Assembly: GCF_046545555.1 (NCBI RefSeq) | Contig: NZ_JBHZTH010000001.1 | Location: forward strand, 1,984,001-2,048,000 | Length of the DNA: 64,000 nucleotides | Source: Winogradskyella sp046545555 | GTDB lineage: Bacteria > Bacteroidota > Bacteroidia > Flavobacteriales > Flavobacteriaceae | Direction: 5' to 3' | Shown: positions 51,794 through 58,930 of the stretch, one piece after another | Position numbering within the stretch: the first letter of the stretch is position 1 | Layout of the letters: each line of letters starts with the position of its first letter | Notes under the pieces: generated by a model | The model's input: the letters and a program-made list of their open reading frames with translations, nothing else | What the model was told of the DNA's origin: nothing | Databases searched by the model: none | Translations under genes and position numbers: made by a program

Positions 51794-53110
51794 TTAGCTT
51801 TTCTTGAAATTGTTTATCACTTTTCTGCGTTTACCCGAAGACAATGGTGGAATTTCATCAACATAAGAAATAATGACTTTTGCATCTTCTCCAAAATCTG
51901 ATTTTATAGAAGCTACTAGTTCATTTTCAAACTCAAAATGATCTGCTTGAAGATTTAGTTTTACTTCATATTCTTTTTCACCTTGTTGAATAAATTGATA
52001 TTGCTTTAGTAAAGTGTAGTATTTATAGAATTTAGTATAAATAACAAATGAAGAAATAAGTTGCCCTTGAGAGTCATAAATAACATCCATTTTGCGTCCT
52101 TCTATTTGTTCTAATTCTATGGTACCATTCTTATTCAAACCTAACTTTGCAATATCTCCAGTATCATATCTAATTATTGGCATTGCATAATTAAACAAAT
52201 CTGTTACGACGATTCTTCCAAATTCTCCTGGTTTTACAGGTATATCGTTATCTAGATTTAATATTTCTACATTATAACTTGCATGGTTAATGACAAAACT
52301 ATTTGGGGATTTTAAAGTCTGTTGCGCAATGATACCAATTTCTTCACTTGAGTATCTAGAAAGTACTGTTGTATCTAAATGCTTTGCTAATGTGTTCTTG
52401 GTGTAAGGGTTAAGATATTCAGAATTAGCAATGGCAGAATTTATATTTAAACCTTTAAGTTTACTTTGGCTTTTCTCTAAGTACTGCGCAATCATTTCGT
52501 AAGATGAAGCAAAGCCTAGTATGATTTTGTCTTTTTGTTTATCCGATTTTAATAGATCTAAAAAGGTTTCAATTCTATCATCAGTTAAACGCGAAATATC
52601 AAATTGATAAGCATTTTGTAATAAGGATTTAAATTTACTCTTTTGATTGTGACCTCTCCAAACTTCGAGCTCGTAGAGCTTATTACCTACTTTATAGCCA
52701 GAGTTTTTGAAAAAATAAAGATTGTCTGCGCTATTTCTTATACGTTTGCCTTTATCTTGAAATAGAAAAAATGGCACACCTGTAGATCCACTAGTTGATA
52801 CCTTAAAATTATCTTTATCTCTAAATTTAGTCGACTGAAATTGAGAAAAATCATTCTGAATCGTCGTTTTTCTAATTACCGGAAAATCTAAAATTGTATT
52901 AAAAGTTTTAAGAGAACTATAATATGGTGTTGTTGTAATAGCATGATTCAATAGATTATCTAAAGATTTAGTTTTTGTTTGTTTTGCGTTATTAGAGTTA
53001 GGACACTGTATACCTAATGTAACTTCTTTGAGTTGATTTTTTATATGGCTTCCTTTAAAACTATCTATTAGCCAAAAGAAATTATTTCTTACTCTGTTTA
53101 AAATCATCAC
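51794..53110 (-). CDS. CapK/PaaK-like adenylate-forming enzyme
   Basis: A 438-residue member of the adenylate-forming superfamily, shorter than classical acyl-CoA ligases and like CapK of capsule clusters. Motifs: FKVSTSGSTGVPFFLF near 108-123 (phosphate loop), SRYSSEEIGIIAQQ near 253, MPIIRYDTGDIAKLG near 300, and SGKRRKVINNF at the C-terminus with the catalytic lysine region. It probably activates a carboxylic acid as an acyl-adenylate. It converges with the ATP-grasp gene across 116 bp and lies 7 nt downstream of the NeuD-like gene. Confidence 0.87.
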   Translation of the reverse strand: MMILNRVRNNFFWLIDSFKGSHIKNQLKEVTLGIQCPNSNNAKQTKTKSLDNLLNHAITTTPYYSSLKTFNTILDFPVIRKTTIQNDFSQFQSTKFRDKDNFKVSTSGSTGVPFFLFQDKGKRIRNSADNLYFFKNSGYKVGNKLYELEVWRGHNQKSKFKSLLQNAYQFDISRLTDDRIETFLDLLKSDKQKDKIILGFASSYEMIAQYLEKSQSKLKGLNINSAIANSEYLNPYTKNTLAKHLDTTVLSRYSSEEIGIIAQQTLKSPNSFVINHASYNVEILNLDNDIPVKPGEFGRIVVTDLFNYAMPIIRYDTGDIAKLGLNKNGTIELEQIEGRKMDVIYDSQGQLISSFVIYTKFYKYYTLLKQYQFIQQGEKEYEVKLNLQADHFEFENELVASIKSDFGEDAKVIISYVDEIPPLSSGKRRKVINNFKKS

Positions 53111-53117
53111 GTAATTT

Positions 53118-53783
53118 TTAGCCTAAGTATTTAGAATTAGCCTCTCTATCTTTAATAGTGTTAATAGGTAATCCAAAGGCTTGTTTATAATCTCCTATAG
53201 ATTTTAGAACTAAAGATCCTGCACCTATTATGGTATGATTACCTATAACAATGTTTTGTATTATTGATGCACTAAGGCAGATAGCAGAACAAGTACCAAT
53301 TTTAACATTACCACTAATAATTGCTCCCGATGCCAAACTAGAAAAGTTAGACATAACAGAATCATGACCTAAGGATGATTTTGTATTTAAAAGTGTAAAT
53401 TCTCCAATTTTTGCATTAGCATTTATAACAACATTAGGCATAATTACTACACCTTGCGGTATCTTAACGTCATTTGCTAAAATAGCACTAGGATGTATAG
53501 CAGATATAAATTCTATCGAAGGGGAAATTTCGGCAATTTTATGATAAACATTCCGTCGTGTATAGTTATCACCTATACCTATGATAGCACCATAGATATC
53601 TTGCTCTTCAATCAGTTGATGCAACATATCTAAGTTGCCAATAACCTTAAAGCCATATATATTATCATTAATTGGTCTGTAAGAATCAATGAAGCCTATG
53701 ATATTGTACTCATTATTCTTAAGAATAATATCAGCAATCATTTTACCATGGCCAGAAGCACCATAAATAACAATATTCTTCAT
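53118..53783 (-). CDS. NeuD/PglD-like sugar O- or N-acyltransferase
   Basis: A 221-residue protein with an N-terminal Rossmann-like domain (NIVIYGASGHGKMIADIIL) that binds a nucleotide sugar, and a C-terminal left-handed beta helix of hexapeptide repeats (VKIPQGVVIMPNVVINANAK, IGNHTIIGAGSLVLKSI). The catalytic His is in SLGHDSVMSNF. NeuD and PglD acetylate sialic acid or bacillosamine precursors. It starts the two-gene minus-strand unit with the CapK-like gene. Likely part of surface-glycan or small-molecule synthesis. Confidence 0.9.
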   Translation of the reverse strand: MKNIVIYGASGHGKMIADIILKNNEYNIIGFIDSYRPINDNIYGFKVIGNLDMLHQLIEEQDIYGAIIGIGDNYTRRNVYHKIAEISPSIEFISAIHPSAILANDVKIPQGVVIMPNVVINANAKIGEFTLLNTKSSLGHDSVMSNFSSLASGAIISGNVKIGTCSAICLSASIIQNIVIGNHTIIGAGSLVLKSIGDYKQAFGLPINTIKDREANSKYLG

Positions 53784-54000
53784 TGTTGTAAGAATCGTTT
53801 ATAACGAGCGTTTGTTTTTATCACAGACAATCGTTTTATAGATAGATTTGGTTCTACATGGCGAATATATTAACATTTTCATAGATTTATAAACATGGTG
53901 GTTAAACGGTTAAGTTTTGCCCATAACATGACTAATTATTGAGCTTTTTACGGTTAATTTGCATCATAGCTACTAAAATTATTTTTCACATATCTTATTT

Positions 54001-55227
54001 ATGGCATTCAATATTTCATTTTTTAAGTATGACATTAAAAATCTAGCCGTTAAGCTTAATGCTAAAGGTGAACAATTTGTTGTAAAAGGACATCCATGGG
54101 TGTTTTCTAACAGTATCGTAAAAATAAATGAAGGTGCTAATACTGGTGACTTAGCTATAATATTTAGTAAAAATAAAAATAAAGTTGTAGGCATAGGTCT
54201 GTATGATGCCAATTCGCCAATACGAATAAAAATCATTCATAATGCTGAAACTAAAGTCAAGATTAATTCAGTATTTTTTCACGATAAAATAGAGATTGCT
54301 TTCAATAAACGGAAGGATTTATTAGAAACCAATACAAATAGCTATCGTTTACTTTTTGGTGAAAATGACGGTTTTCCAGGATTAATTGCAGATGTATATC
54401 ATAAGGTTTTAGTTGTAAAGGTTTATTCCGAAATTTGGTTACCATATTTAGAATCTATTTTAGAAAGTCTGCAAAAAATTTCTAATGCTGCAACGATTGT
54501 AATGCGTTTAAGCAGAAACTTACAAAACAGTGCTCATCACAATCTTAATGATGGTGAAGTTGTATTTGGTAAATTAGACAACAATGAGGTTGCGTTTATA
54601 GAACATGGAGTTAAATTTTCCGCAAATGTTATTAAAGGCCATAAAACAGGTTATTTTTTAGATCATAGAGATAATAGAAGACGTGTAGGAGAGCTAAGTG
54701 TTGGTAAAACAGTTTTAGACGTGTTTTCTTATGCTGGTGGATTTTCGGTACATGCATTAGCTAAAGGAGCAGATGAGGTAACTAGTTTAGATATTAGTAA
54801 ACAAGCCCTAGATATGGCAAGAGCCAATGGAAAACTTAATGATTATAAAGGAGTTCATAAGACTATTTCTGGCGATGCTTTTACTGAAATGAAAGGTCTA
54901 ATTCAAAAAGGCAAAACTTTCGATGTTGTAGTCATAGATCCACCAAGTTTCGCAAAGCAAAAATCAGAAATTGATTTAGCTAAAAAGAAGTATGCGCAAT
55001 TAGCAGAATTAGGAGAGAAACTTACTGCCAAGTATGGACTCTTAGTTTTAGCCTCATGTTCTTCTAGAGTATTAGCACAAGCTTTTTTTGACCTTAACGT
55101 GCAAGCTTTGAATTCACAATCTAGATTATACGATACTATTTTAAAAACACAACACGATAGCGATCATCCTATTAGTTTCGCGGAAGGGGCTTATCTTAAA
55201 TGTGGTTATTATCGTTTCTTAGAATAG
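54001..55227 (+). CDS. RlmI-like 23S rRNA (cytosine-C5) methyltransferase
   Basis: A 408-residue enzyme. The N-terminal PUA domain (VKGHPWVFSNSIVKINEGAN near 28-47) is followed by the RlmI central domain (FGENDGFPGLIADVYHKVLV) and an S-adenosylmethionine methyltransferase domain: FLDHRDNRRRVGEL, VLDVFSYAGGFSVHALAKG (motif I), SGDAFTEM, VVIDPPSFAKQK (motif IV) and LASCSSRV with the catalytic-type cysteine. It methylates a cytosine in 23S rRNA. A TAGATTTG box at 53843 is a possible distant promoter in the 217-bp gap. Confidence 0.93.
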   Translation: MAFNISFFKYDIKNLAVKLNAKGEQFVVKGHPWVFSNSIVKINEGANTGDLAIIFSKNKNKVVGIGLYDANSPIRIKIIHNAETKVKINSVFFHDKIEIAFNKRKDLLETNTNSYRLLFGENDGFPGLIADVYHKVLVVKVYSEIWLPYLESILESLQKISNAATIVMRLSRNLQNSAHHNLNDGEVVFGKLDNNEVAFIEHGVKFSANVIKGHKTGYFLDHRDNRRRVGELSVGKTVLDVFSYAGGFSVHALAKGADEVTSLDISKQALDMARANGKLNDYKGVHKTISGDAFTEMKGLIQKGKTFDVVVIDPPSFAKQKSEIDLAKKKYAQLAELGEKLTAKYGLLVLASCSSRVLAQAFFDLNVQALNSQSRLYDTILKTQHDSDHPISFAEGAYLKCGYYRFLE

Positions 55228-55230
55228 AAG

Positions 55231-55264
55231 TATTATGCATGCATAATATATTTTAGTATATTTG
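55231..55264 (+). promoter_or_regulatory. Palindromic operator and -7 box of the nitronate monooxygenase gene
   Basis: TATTATGCA-TGCATAATA (55231-55248) is a perfect 18-bp palindrome, followed after 8 nt by TATATTTG (55257-55264), 17 nt before the ATG. The palindrome covers the -33 region, so a bound protein would control the promoter. Confidence 0.6.
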
Positions 55265-55281
55265 ACCAAATTCAAAAGGCT

Positions 55282-56229
55282 ATGCAAACCAAACTGACTC
55301 AACTACTAAATATTAAATATCCAATTATACAAGCACCAATGTTTTTGGTTTCTAATGTTGCTATGGTAACTGAGGCCATGAAAGCCGGTATTGCTGGTTG
55401 TATACCTGCATTAAATTATAGAACATTAGATGAGCTAAGAGCCGCGTTAAAAGAATTAAAAGCAAATAAAGTAGAAGGTGGATCTTATGGATTTAATTTA
55501 ATTGTTAACAAGTCTAATATTAAATATAGAGGTCAGCTAGAGGTTATCTGCGAAGAAGGTTGCGACTTTATTATTACATCCTTAGGTAGTCCAGAAGAAA
55601 CTATTCGTCAAGCACATGCCGTGGGAATAAAAGTGTTTTGTGATGTTACCGATTTAAAGTTTGCTAAAAAGGTTGAGCAACTAGGAGCAGATGCAGCGAT
55701 TGCTGTTAATAATGAAGCTGGTGGACATCGAGGAAATTTATCACCAGAAGAGTTAACTAGTTTATTAAATAAAGAATTAGCAATACCTGTAATTTCTGCA
55801 GGAGGTGTAGGTTGTAAAGCAGATATTGATAAGATGTTAAGTTATGGAGCTGAAGGTGTTTCCGTTGGTAGCCCATTTATAGCTTCTATAGAAGCTGGTG
55901 TTACTGAGGATTATAAGCAAGCTTGTGTAGATTATGGTGCTGAAGACATTATTATGACAGAGCGCATCTCTGGTACACCATGTACAGTGATAAATACACC
56001 TTATGTTCAAAAAATAGGAACTAAAGCAACGTGGTTAGAAAATATATTGAATAAAAATAGAAAGCTAAAAAAATGGGTTAAAATGGTACGCTTTTCTATT
56101 GGTATGAAAGCTACAGAAAATGCAGCTAAAAAGGCAACTTATAAAACGGTTTGGGTTGCAGGACCAAGTATTGAGCATACAAAAGAAATTCTACCAGTAA
56201 AAGCAATAGTTACAAAGCTTACAACTTAA
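55282..56229 (+). CDS. Nitronate monooxygenase-family FMN enzyme
   Basis: A 315-residue TIM-barrel flavoprotein. Motifs: YPIIQAPMFLVSNVAMVTEA near the N-terminus, SYGFNLIVNKSN, FIITSLGSPEETI, ADAAIAVNNEAGGHRGN near 140 (usually GxEAGGH with the catalytic His), IPVISAGGVGCKADI, and AEGVSVGSPFIAS. These enzymes oxidise nitronates such as propionate-3-nitronate; some relatives are enoyl reductases (FabK). The palindrome ahead of it suggests control by a dedicated regulator. It overlaps the converging gene by 11 nt. Confidence 0.9.
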   Translation: MQTKLTQLLNIKYPIIQAPMFLVSNVAMVTEAMKAGIAGCIPALNYRTLDELRAALKELKANKVEGGSYGFNLIVNKSNIKYRGQLEVICEEGCDFIITSLGSPEETIRQAHAVGIKVFCDVTDLKFAKKVEQLGADAAIAVNNEAGGHRGNLSPEELTSLLNKELAIPVISAGGVGCKADIDKMLSYGAEGVSVGSPFIASIEAGVTEDYKQACVDYGAEDIIMTERISGTPCTVINTPYVQKIGTKATWLENILNKNRKLKKWVKMVRFSIGMKATENAAKKATYKTVWVAGPSIEHTKEILPVKAIVTKLTT

Positions 56230-56581
56230 GCAATGCTAGTTCTTGGGCTTTCTTTTTTTTCTTTTTCTTACCGGTAAAAATATTAAATGTGTAACTAGTT
56301 GTTATACCTCCAATTGCCGTTGCAAAAAACTCACTATTATCAAATCTACCAGAGATTATATAACCGTCGTAAATTTCTTTGGAAAGACCTGCTAAAGTAG
56401 ATAAACCCAAACTGTACCAAAATGCTTTTTTCTTATTTTTGGTTGTAGCATAAACTAAGCTATATGTAAGACCAGATATAACTACACCAGCACCAAAGTG
56501 CACACCATCGTCACTAGATGTTTTCTGTGAGAAGCCAAAATTAAATATAAAAATTGCGAGAAATGTAATTATAAATTTCAT
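56219..56581 (-). CDS. YfiM/DUF2279-like exported protein
   Basis: Start set at the ATG 56581 (MKFIITFLAIFIFNFGFSQ), which gives a clean signal peptide; an ATG at 56638 would read through the tandem repeat. The mature protein of about 100 residues resembles YfiM: DDGVHFGAGVVISGLTYSLV, KKKAFWYSLGLSTLAGLSKE, and FFATAIGGITTSYTFNI, with a Lys-rich C-terminus. YfiM-like proteins are small membrane or periplasmic proteins of unknown function. The 348 bp between this start and ytxH hold a tandem repeat, three palindromes and an ECF-type promoter, all listed separately. Confidence 0.7.
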   Translation of the reverse strand: MKFIITFLAIFIFNFGFSQKTSSDDGVHFGAGVVISGLTYSLVYATTKNKKKAFWYSLGLSTLAGLSKEIYDGYIISGRFDNSEFFATAIGGITTSYTFNIFTGKKKKKKKAQELALLKL

Positions 56582-56608
56582 GGTTGGTTGGGTTGGTTGG
56601 GTTGGTGG
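56582..56608. repeat. 9-bp tandem repeat abutting the YfiM-like start codon
   Basis: GGTTGGTTG three times (third copy GGTTGGTGG), directly next to the start codon. On the plus strand the GG tracts form a two-quartet G-quadruplex-type pattern; on the mRNA of the minus-strand gene it is a C-rich leader of the CCAACC type. Confidence 0.8.
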
Positions 56609-56778
56609 GTAGAAATGTATTGGTTTTAGATAAGACATACACGTTTTTCCGATTGAATCTTAATTTACACGATAAAAGGACTTAAACCTCCTAAGAAGAA
56701 GCTAGAATAAGATAAATTCTCATTATGAATATAGATTACTCAATATTTTGCCTCAATTACTTAACTTAACGTAAAGTA

Positions 56779-56856
56779 TTGATATCAAAATATTCAGATA
56801 AAGACATAATGTCTTTACACTCAAAGATTACATTACTGTTTGAATTTGTAACAAAT
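56779..56856. promoter_or_regulatory. Three palindromes upstream of ytxH
   Basis: TTGATATCAA (56779-56788), TAAAGACAT-A-ATGTCTTTA (56799-56817, perfect 9-bp arms) and ATTTGT-A-ACAAAT (56844-56856) lie just upstream of the ECF-type promoter at 56866. They may be regulator sites. Confidence 0.4.
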
Positions 56857-56865
56857 CACTACGTT

Positions 56866-56895
56866 TTGCGACACATAAAATAGATCGTTGTCTTA
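56866..56895 (+). promoter_or_regulatory. Candidate ECF-sigma promoter of ytxH (copy 2 of 3)
   Basis: TTGCGAC (56866-56872), 16-nt spacer, TGTCTTA (56889-56895). Same elements and spacing as before the ECF sigma gene at 14250. Predicted leader about 29 nt to the ATG at 56930. Confidence 0.6.
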
Positions 56896-56929
56896 GAGTA
56901 GGTAAACGTTTAATTTAAAAGAAAAATAT

Positions 56930-57253
56930 ATGATTCAGGTAAAAGGAGCTCTAGTTCTAGGAGCATTACTAGGTGCGGCAGCTGGTGTTTTGTTAGCGCC
57001 AGATAAAGGAAGTACAACAAGAGACCACTTAAAGGAAGAGGGTAAAGACATAAAAAACCAAATAGCGAGTGATTTTACGGAAGTAAAAGAAGATGTGACC
57101 AAAGCAGCTAAGTCGGGTAAAGACAAATTGAAAGAAGAAATAAAGGATATAGCTTCTAAAACAAGTCACCAAACAGAAAAGGCTATTACGTTTTTAGAAA
57201 AACAATTAGCTATTCTTAAAGAAAAGAATAAAACATTACAGCAAACGAGCTAA
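56930..57253 (+). CDS. YtxH-domain protein
   Basis: A 107-residue protein with the YtxH layout: a Gly/Ala-rich N-terminal hydrophobic helix (GALVLGALLGAAAGVLLAPD), KGSTTRDHLKEEGKDIKN, then a long amphipathic, Lys/Glu-rich coiled-coil helix to the end. Related proteins in Bacillus are general-stress proteins and in others are near gas-vesicle genes. Here the ECF-type promoter supports a stress role. It is single and ends in a terminator that lies inside the next (converging) gene. Confidence 0.88.
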   Translation: MIQVKGALVLGALLGAAAGVLLAPDKGSTTRDHLKEEGKDIKNQIASDFTEVKEDVTKAAKSGKDKLKEEIKDIASKTSHQTEKAITFLEKQLAILKEKNKTLQQTS

Positions 57254-57822
57254 AAGGTTTTAAAAATGGTCGCTTTAATAAGCGGCCATTCTGTTTTTAA
57301 AATACCATAGCAACACGTACTTCGTCTATAACCATCCTTCATTACAGTGTCTTGTCTTAAGACGCCTTCTAAAGTAGCACCTAACTTCTCAACCGCTCGA
57401 CGAGATTTCTTATTGCGCTCATCTATACGGAATTCTACTTTTTCAAAATCTAAAGTTTCAAACGCATAGCCTAGCATTAAAAATTTAATGTTAGCATTTA
57501 ACCCTGTACCCTGAAAATTATGCCCTAACCATGTCCAACCAATATGCAATACCTTATTCTTCTGATTAATTAGACCAAAACGTGTAGAGCCAGCATAAGC
57601 CTGTTTATCTTTGTCATATATTATAAACGGAATGGTTGTTTTAAGGTTATAACCATCAACAGCAAGCTTTACATATGCTTTCAGTTTTTCTGGTGCAGAA
57701 ATATCAGAAGGCGAGAAAAAGATGAGGTCTTTTTCTTGTGCAACATGTTCTAATTGCGTGTAATTACTCTTATCTAATAATGTGAGTTTTACACGATTGT
57801 TTTCTAGTGTCAGTGTATTCAT
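57250..57822 (-). CDS. RimJ/RimL-like GNAT acetyltransferase
   Basis: A 190-residue acetyltransferase. The GNAT core shows FIIYDKDKQAYAGSTRFGLI, VLHIGWTWLGHNFQGTGLN with the acetyl-CoA loop QGTGLN, and KVEFRIDERNKKSRRAVEKL, typical of the RimJ/RimL branch, then LEGVLRQDTVMKDGYRR. Members acetylate ribosomal N-termini or small amines; the target is unknown. It overlaps the esterase gene by 4 nt (co-transcribed) and its stop interlocks with that of ytxH. Confidence 0.88.
   Translation of the reverse strand: MNTLTLENNRVKLTLLDKSNYTQLEHVAQEKDLIFFSPSDISAPEKLKAYVKLAVDGYNLKTTIPFIIYDKDKQAYAGSTRFGLINQKNKVLHIGWTWLGHNFQGTGLNANIKFLMLGYAFETLDFEKVEFRIDERNKKSRRAVEKLGATLEGVLRQDTVMKDGYRRSTCCYGILKTEWPLIKATIFKTF
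57265..57297 (+). terminator. ytxH terminator inside the converging GNAT gene
   Basis: Stem AATGGTCGCTT (57265-57275) / AAGCGGCCATT (57280-57290), one G-U pair, loop of 4, T5 at 57293-57297. The hairpin is encoded in the last codons of the opposite gene. Confidence 0.6.
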
Positions 57823-58457
57823 ACTAAATCATTTATATAATTGACATTAACCACGTGCTTGCCTTCAAAAGGTCTTACCATGACTTTATTGCCAAAAAGT
57901 TCAGTAGCTCTTTTAGATTCTAGTTTTAGGCGCTCTTCATCTAAATACTGATCATCAGTTCCATATATTAATGTGACTTTAGTTGAGTTACTTAAATATT
58001 CAAAATCTTTAGCTAATAACTCTTTTGGAATACCTCCAGAATGTAACACTAACTGACTACACTGCAATTGCCGTTTCGCTATATAACGCATAGCCACACT
58101 AACACCTTGAGAGTACCCAAAAACGATGAGGTTAAGGTTATTTGGAATGTTTTCACTTTCAAAAATGGCATCAAAGTAGTTGAGAATATTTTCCATACCA
58201 GCTTCAGTTTCATCCCGTGTTAACCAATTAGCACCAACATGCATTTTTGGCTGAATGTAATATTTGTTCGGAGCTTGTGGCGCAATGATATAATTCTCGT
58301 CAGTATTTAAATCCTTAAAATATCTAAGAAAATAGCGACTAAGGTAACCCATCCCATGACAAACAAGCCATACAGTTTTAGTGCGCTCAGTGAGCGTGTT
58401 TAAAGTAGAGTAGGAATTACTGGTATTATATGTGATTTCTTTCTCTTGGGTATTCAT
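57819..58457 (-). CDS. Esterase/lipase-type alpha/beta hydrolase (phospholipase/carboxylesterase-like)
   Basis: A 212-residue alpha/beta hydrolase. Motifs: TVWLVCHGMGYLSRYFLRYF near 30-49 (oxyanion region), NYIIAPQAPNKYYI, nucleophile LIVFGYSQGVSVAMRY near 108-123, LIYGTDDQYLD with the catalytic Asp near 172, and FEGKHVVNV with the His near 200. This is the small serine-esterase/YpfH group. It is the first gene of a two-gene minus-strand unit; substrate unknown. Divergent from the menaquinone genes. Confidence 0.88.
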   Translation of the reverse strand: MNTQEKEITYNTSNSYSTLNTLTERTKTVWLVCHGMGYLSRYFLRYFKDLNTDENYIIAPQAPNKYYIQPKMHVGANWLTRDETEAGMENILNYFDAIFESENIPNNLNLIVFGYSQGVSVAMRYIAKRQLQCSQLVLHSGGIPKELLAKDFEYLSNSTKVTLIYGTDDQYLDEERLKLESKRATELFGNKVMVRPFEGKHVVNVNYINDLV

Positions 58458-58474
58458 TATTCTTGGTATCTTTG
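58446..58474 (+). promoter_or_regulatory. Promoter of the menaquinone genes
   Basis: TTG (58446-58448), 18-nt spacer, TATCTTTG (58467-58474): a full TTG / TAnnTTTG promoter, 28 nt before the ATG at 58503. It lies in the start region of the divergent esterase gene. Confidence 0.65.
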
Positions 58475-58502
58475 CTTTAGACTCTAAAACTACTCATTTT
58501 CT

Positions 58503-58928
58503 ATGCAACAATCTAAAGAAGAATTCTTAGCTAAAGTTAATGCTGTAAGTAAAGGCACATTGATGGAAACACTAAGTATAGAAATGGTAGATTATGGTGA
58601 CGACTTTTTAGTAGCACGCATGCCTGTAACATCAAAAGTACATCAGCCAGATGGTGTTTTACATGGCGGCGCAACAGCTGCATTGGCAGAAAGCGTTGGT
58701 AGTTTTGCTTCTCACATTTTTATAGATATAGACAATTATTTCGTTAGAGGTTTAGAGATTACTGCTAACCATTTAAAGAGTGTTAAAGATGGTTATGTAT
58801 ATGCAAGAGCAACCTTTTTACACAAAGGGCGTACAACGCAGCTTTTAGATATTAGAATTACAGATGAAAAGGAGAATTTAATTTCAATTTGTAGATTATC
58901 TACAATATCACTTCCTAAAAACAAGTAG
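58503..58928 (+). CDS. Hotdog thioesterase (PaaI/MenI-like)
   Basis: A 141-residue hotdog-fold acyl-CoA thioesterase. The signature is HQPDGVLHGGATAALAESVG near 56-75 with the catalytic Glu in AES; the RGLEITANHLKSVKDGYV strand and FLHKGRTTQLLDIRITDE follow. Because isochorismate synthase starts 2 nt later and menD follows, it is the likely 1,4-dihydroxy-2-naphthoyl-CoA hydrolase (MenI) of menaquinone synthesis; a general PaaI role cannot be excluded. Confidence 0.85.
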   Translation: MQQSKEEFLAKVNAVSKGTLMETLSIEMVDYGDDFLVARMPVTSKVHQPDGVLHGGATAALAESVGSFASHIFIDIDNYFVRGLEITANHLKSVKDGYVYARATFLHKGRTTQLLDIRITDEKENLISICRLSTISLPKNK

Positions 58929-58930
58929 AA

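Noticed and set aside
56631..56637. Minus-strand TGTCTTA before the YfiM-like gene as an ECF-type promoter
   Set aside because: The -35 position reads AGATTCA and lacks GAC, so only half of the motif is present.
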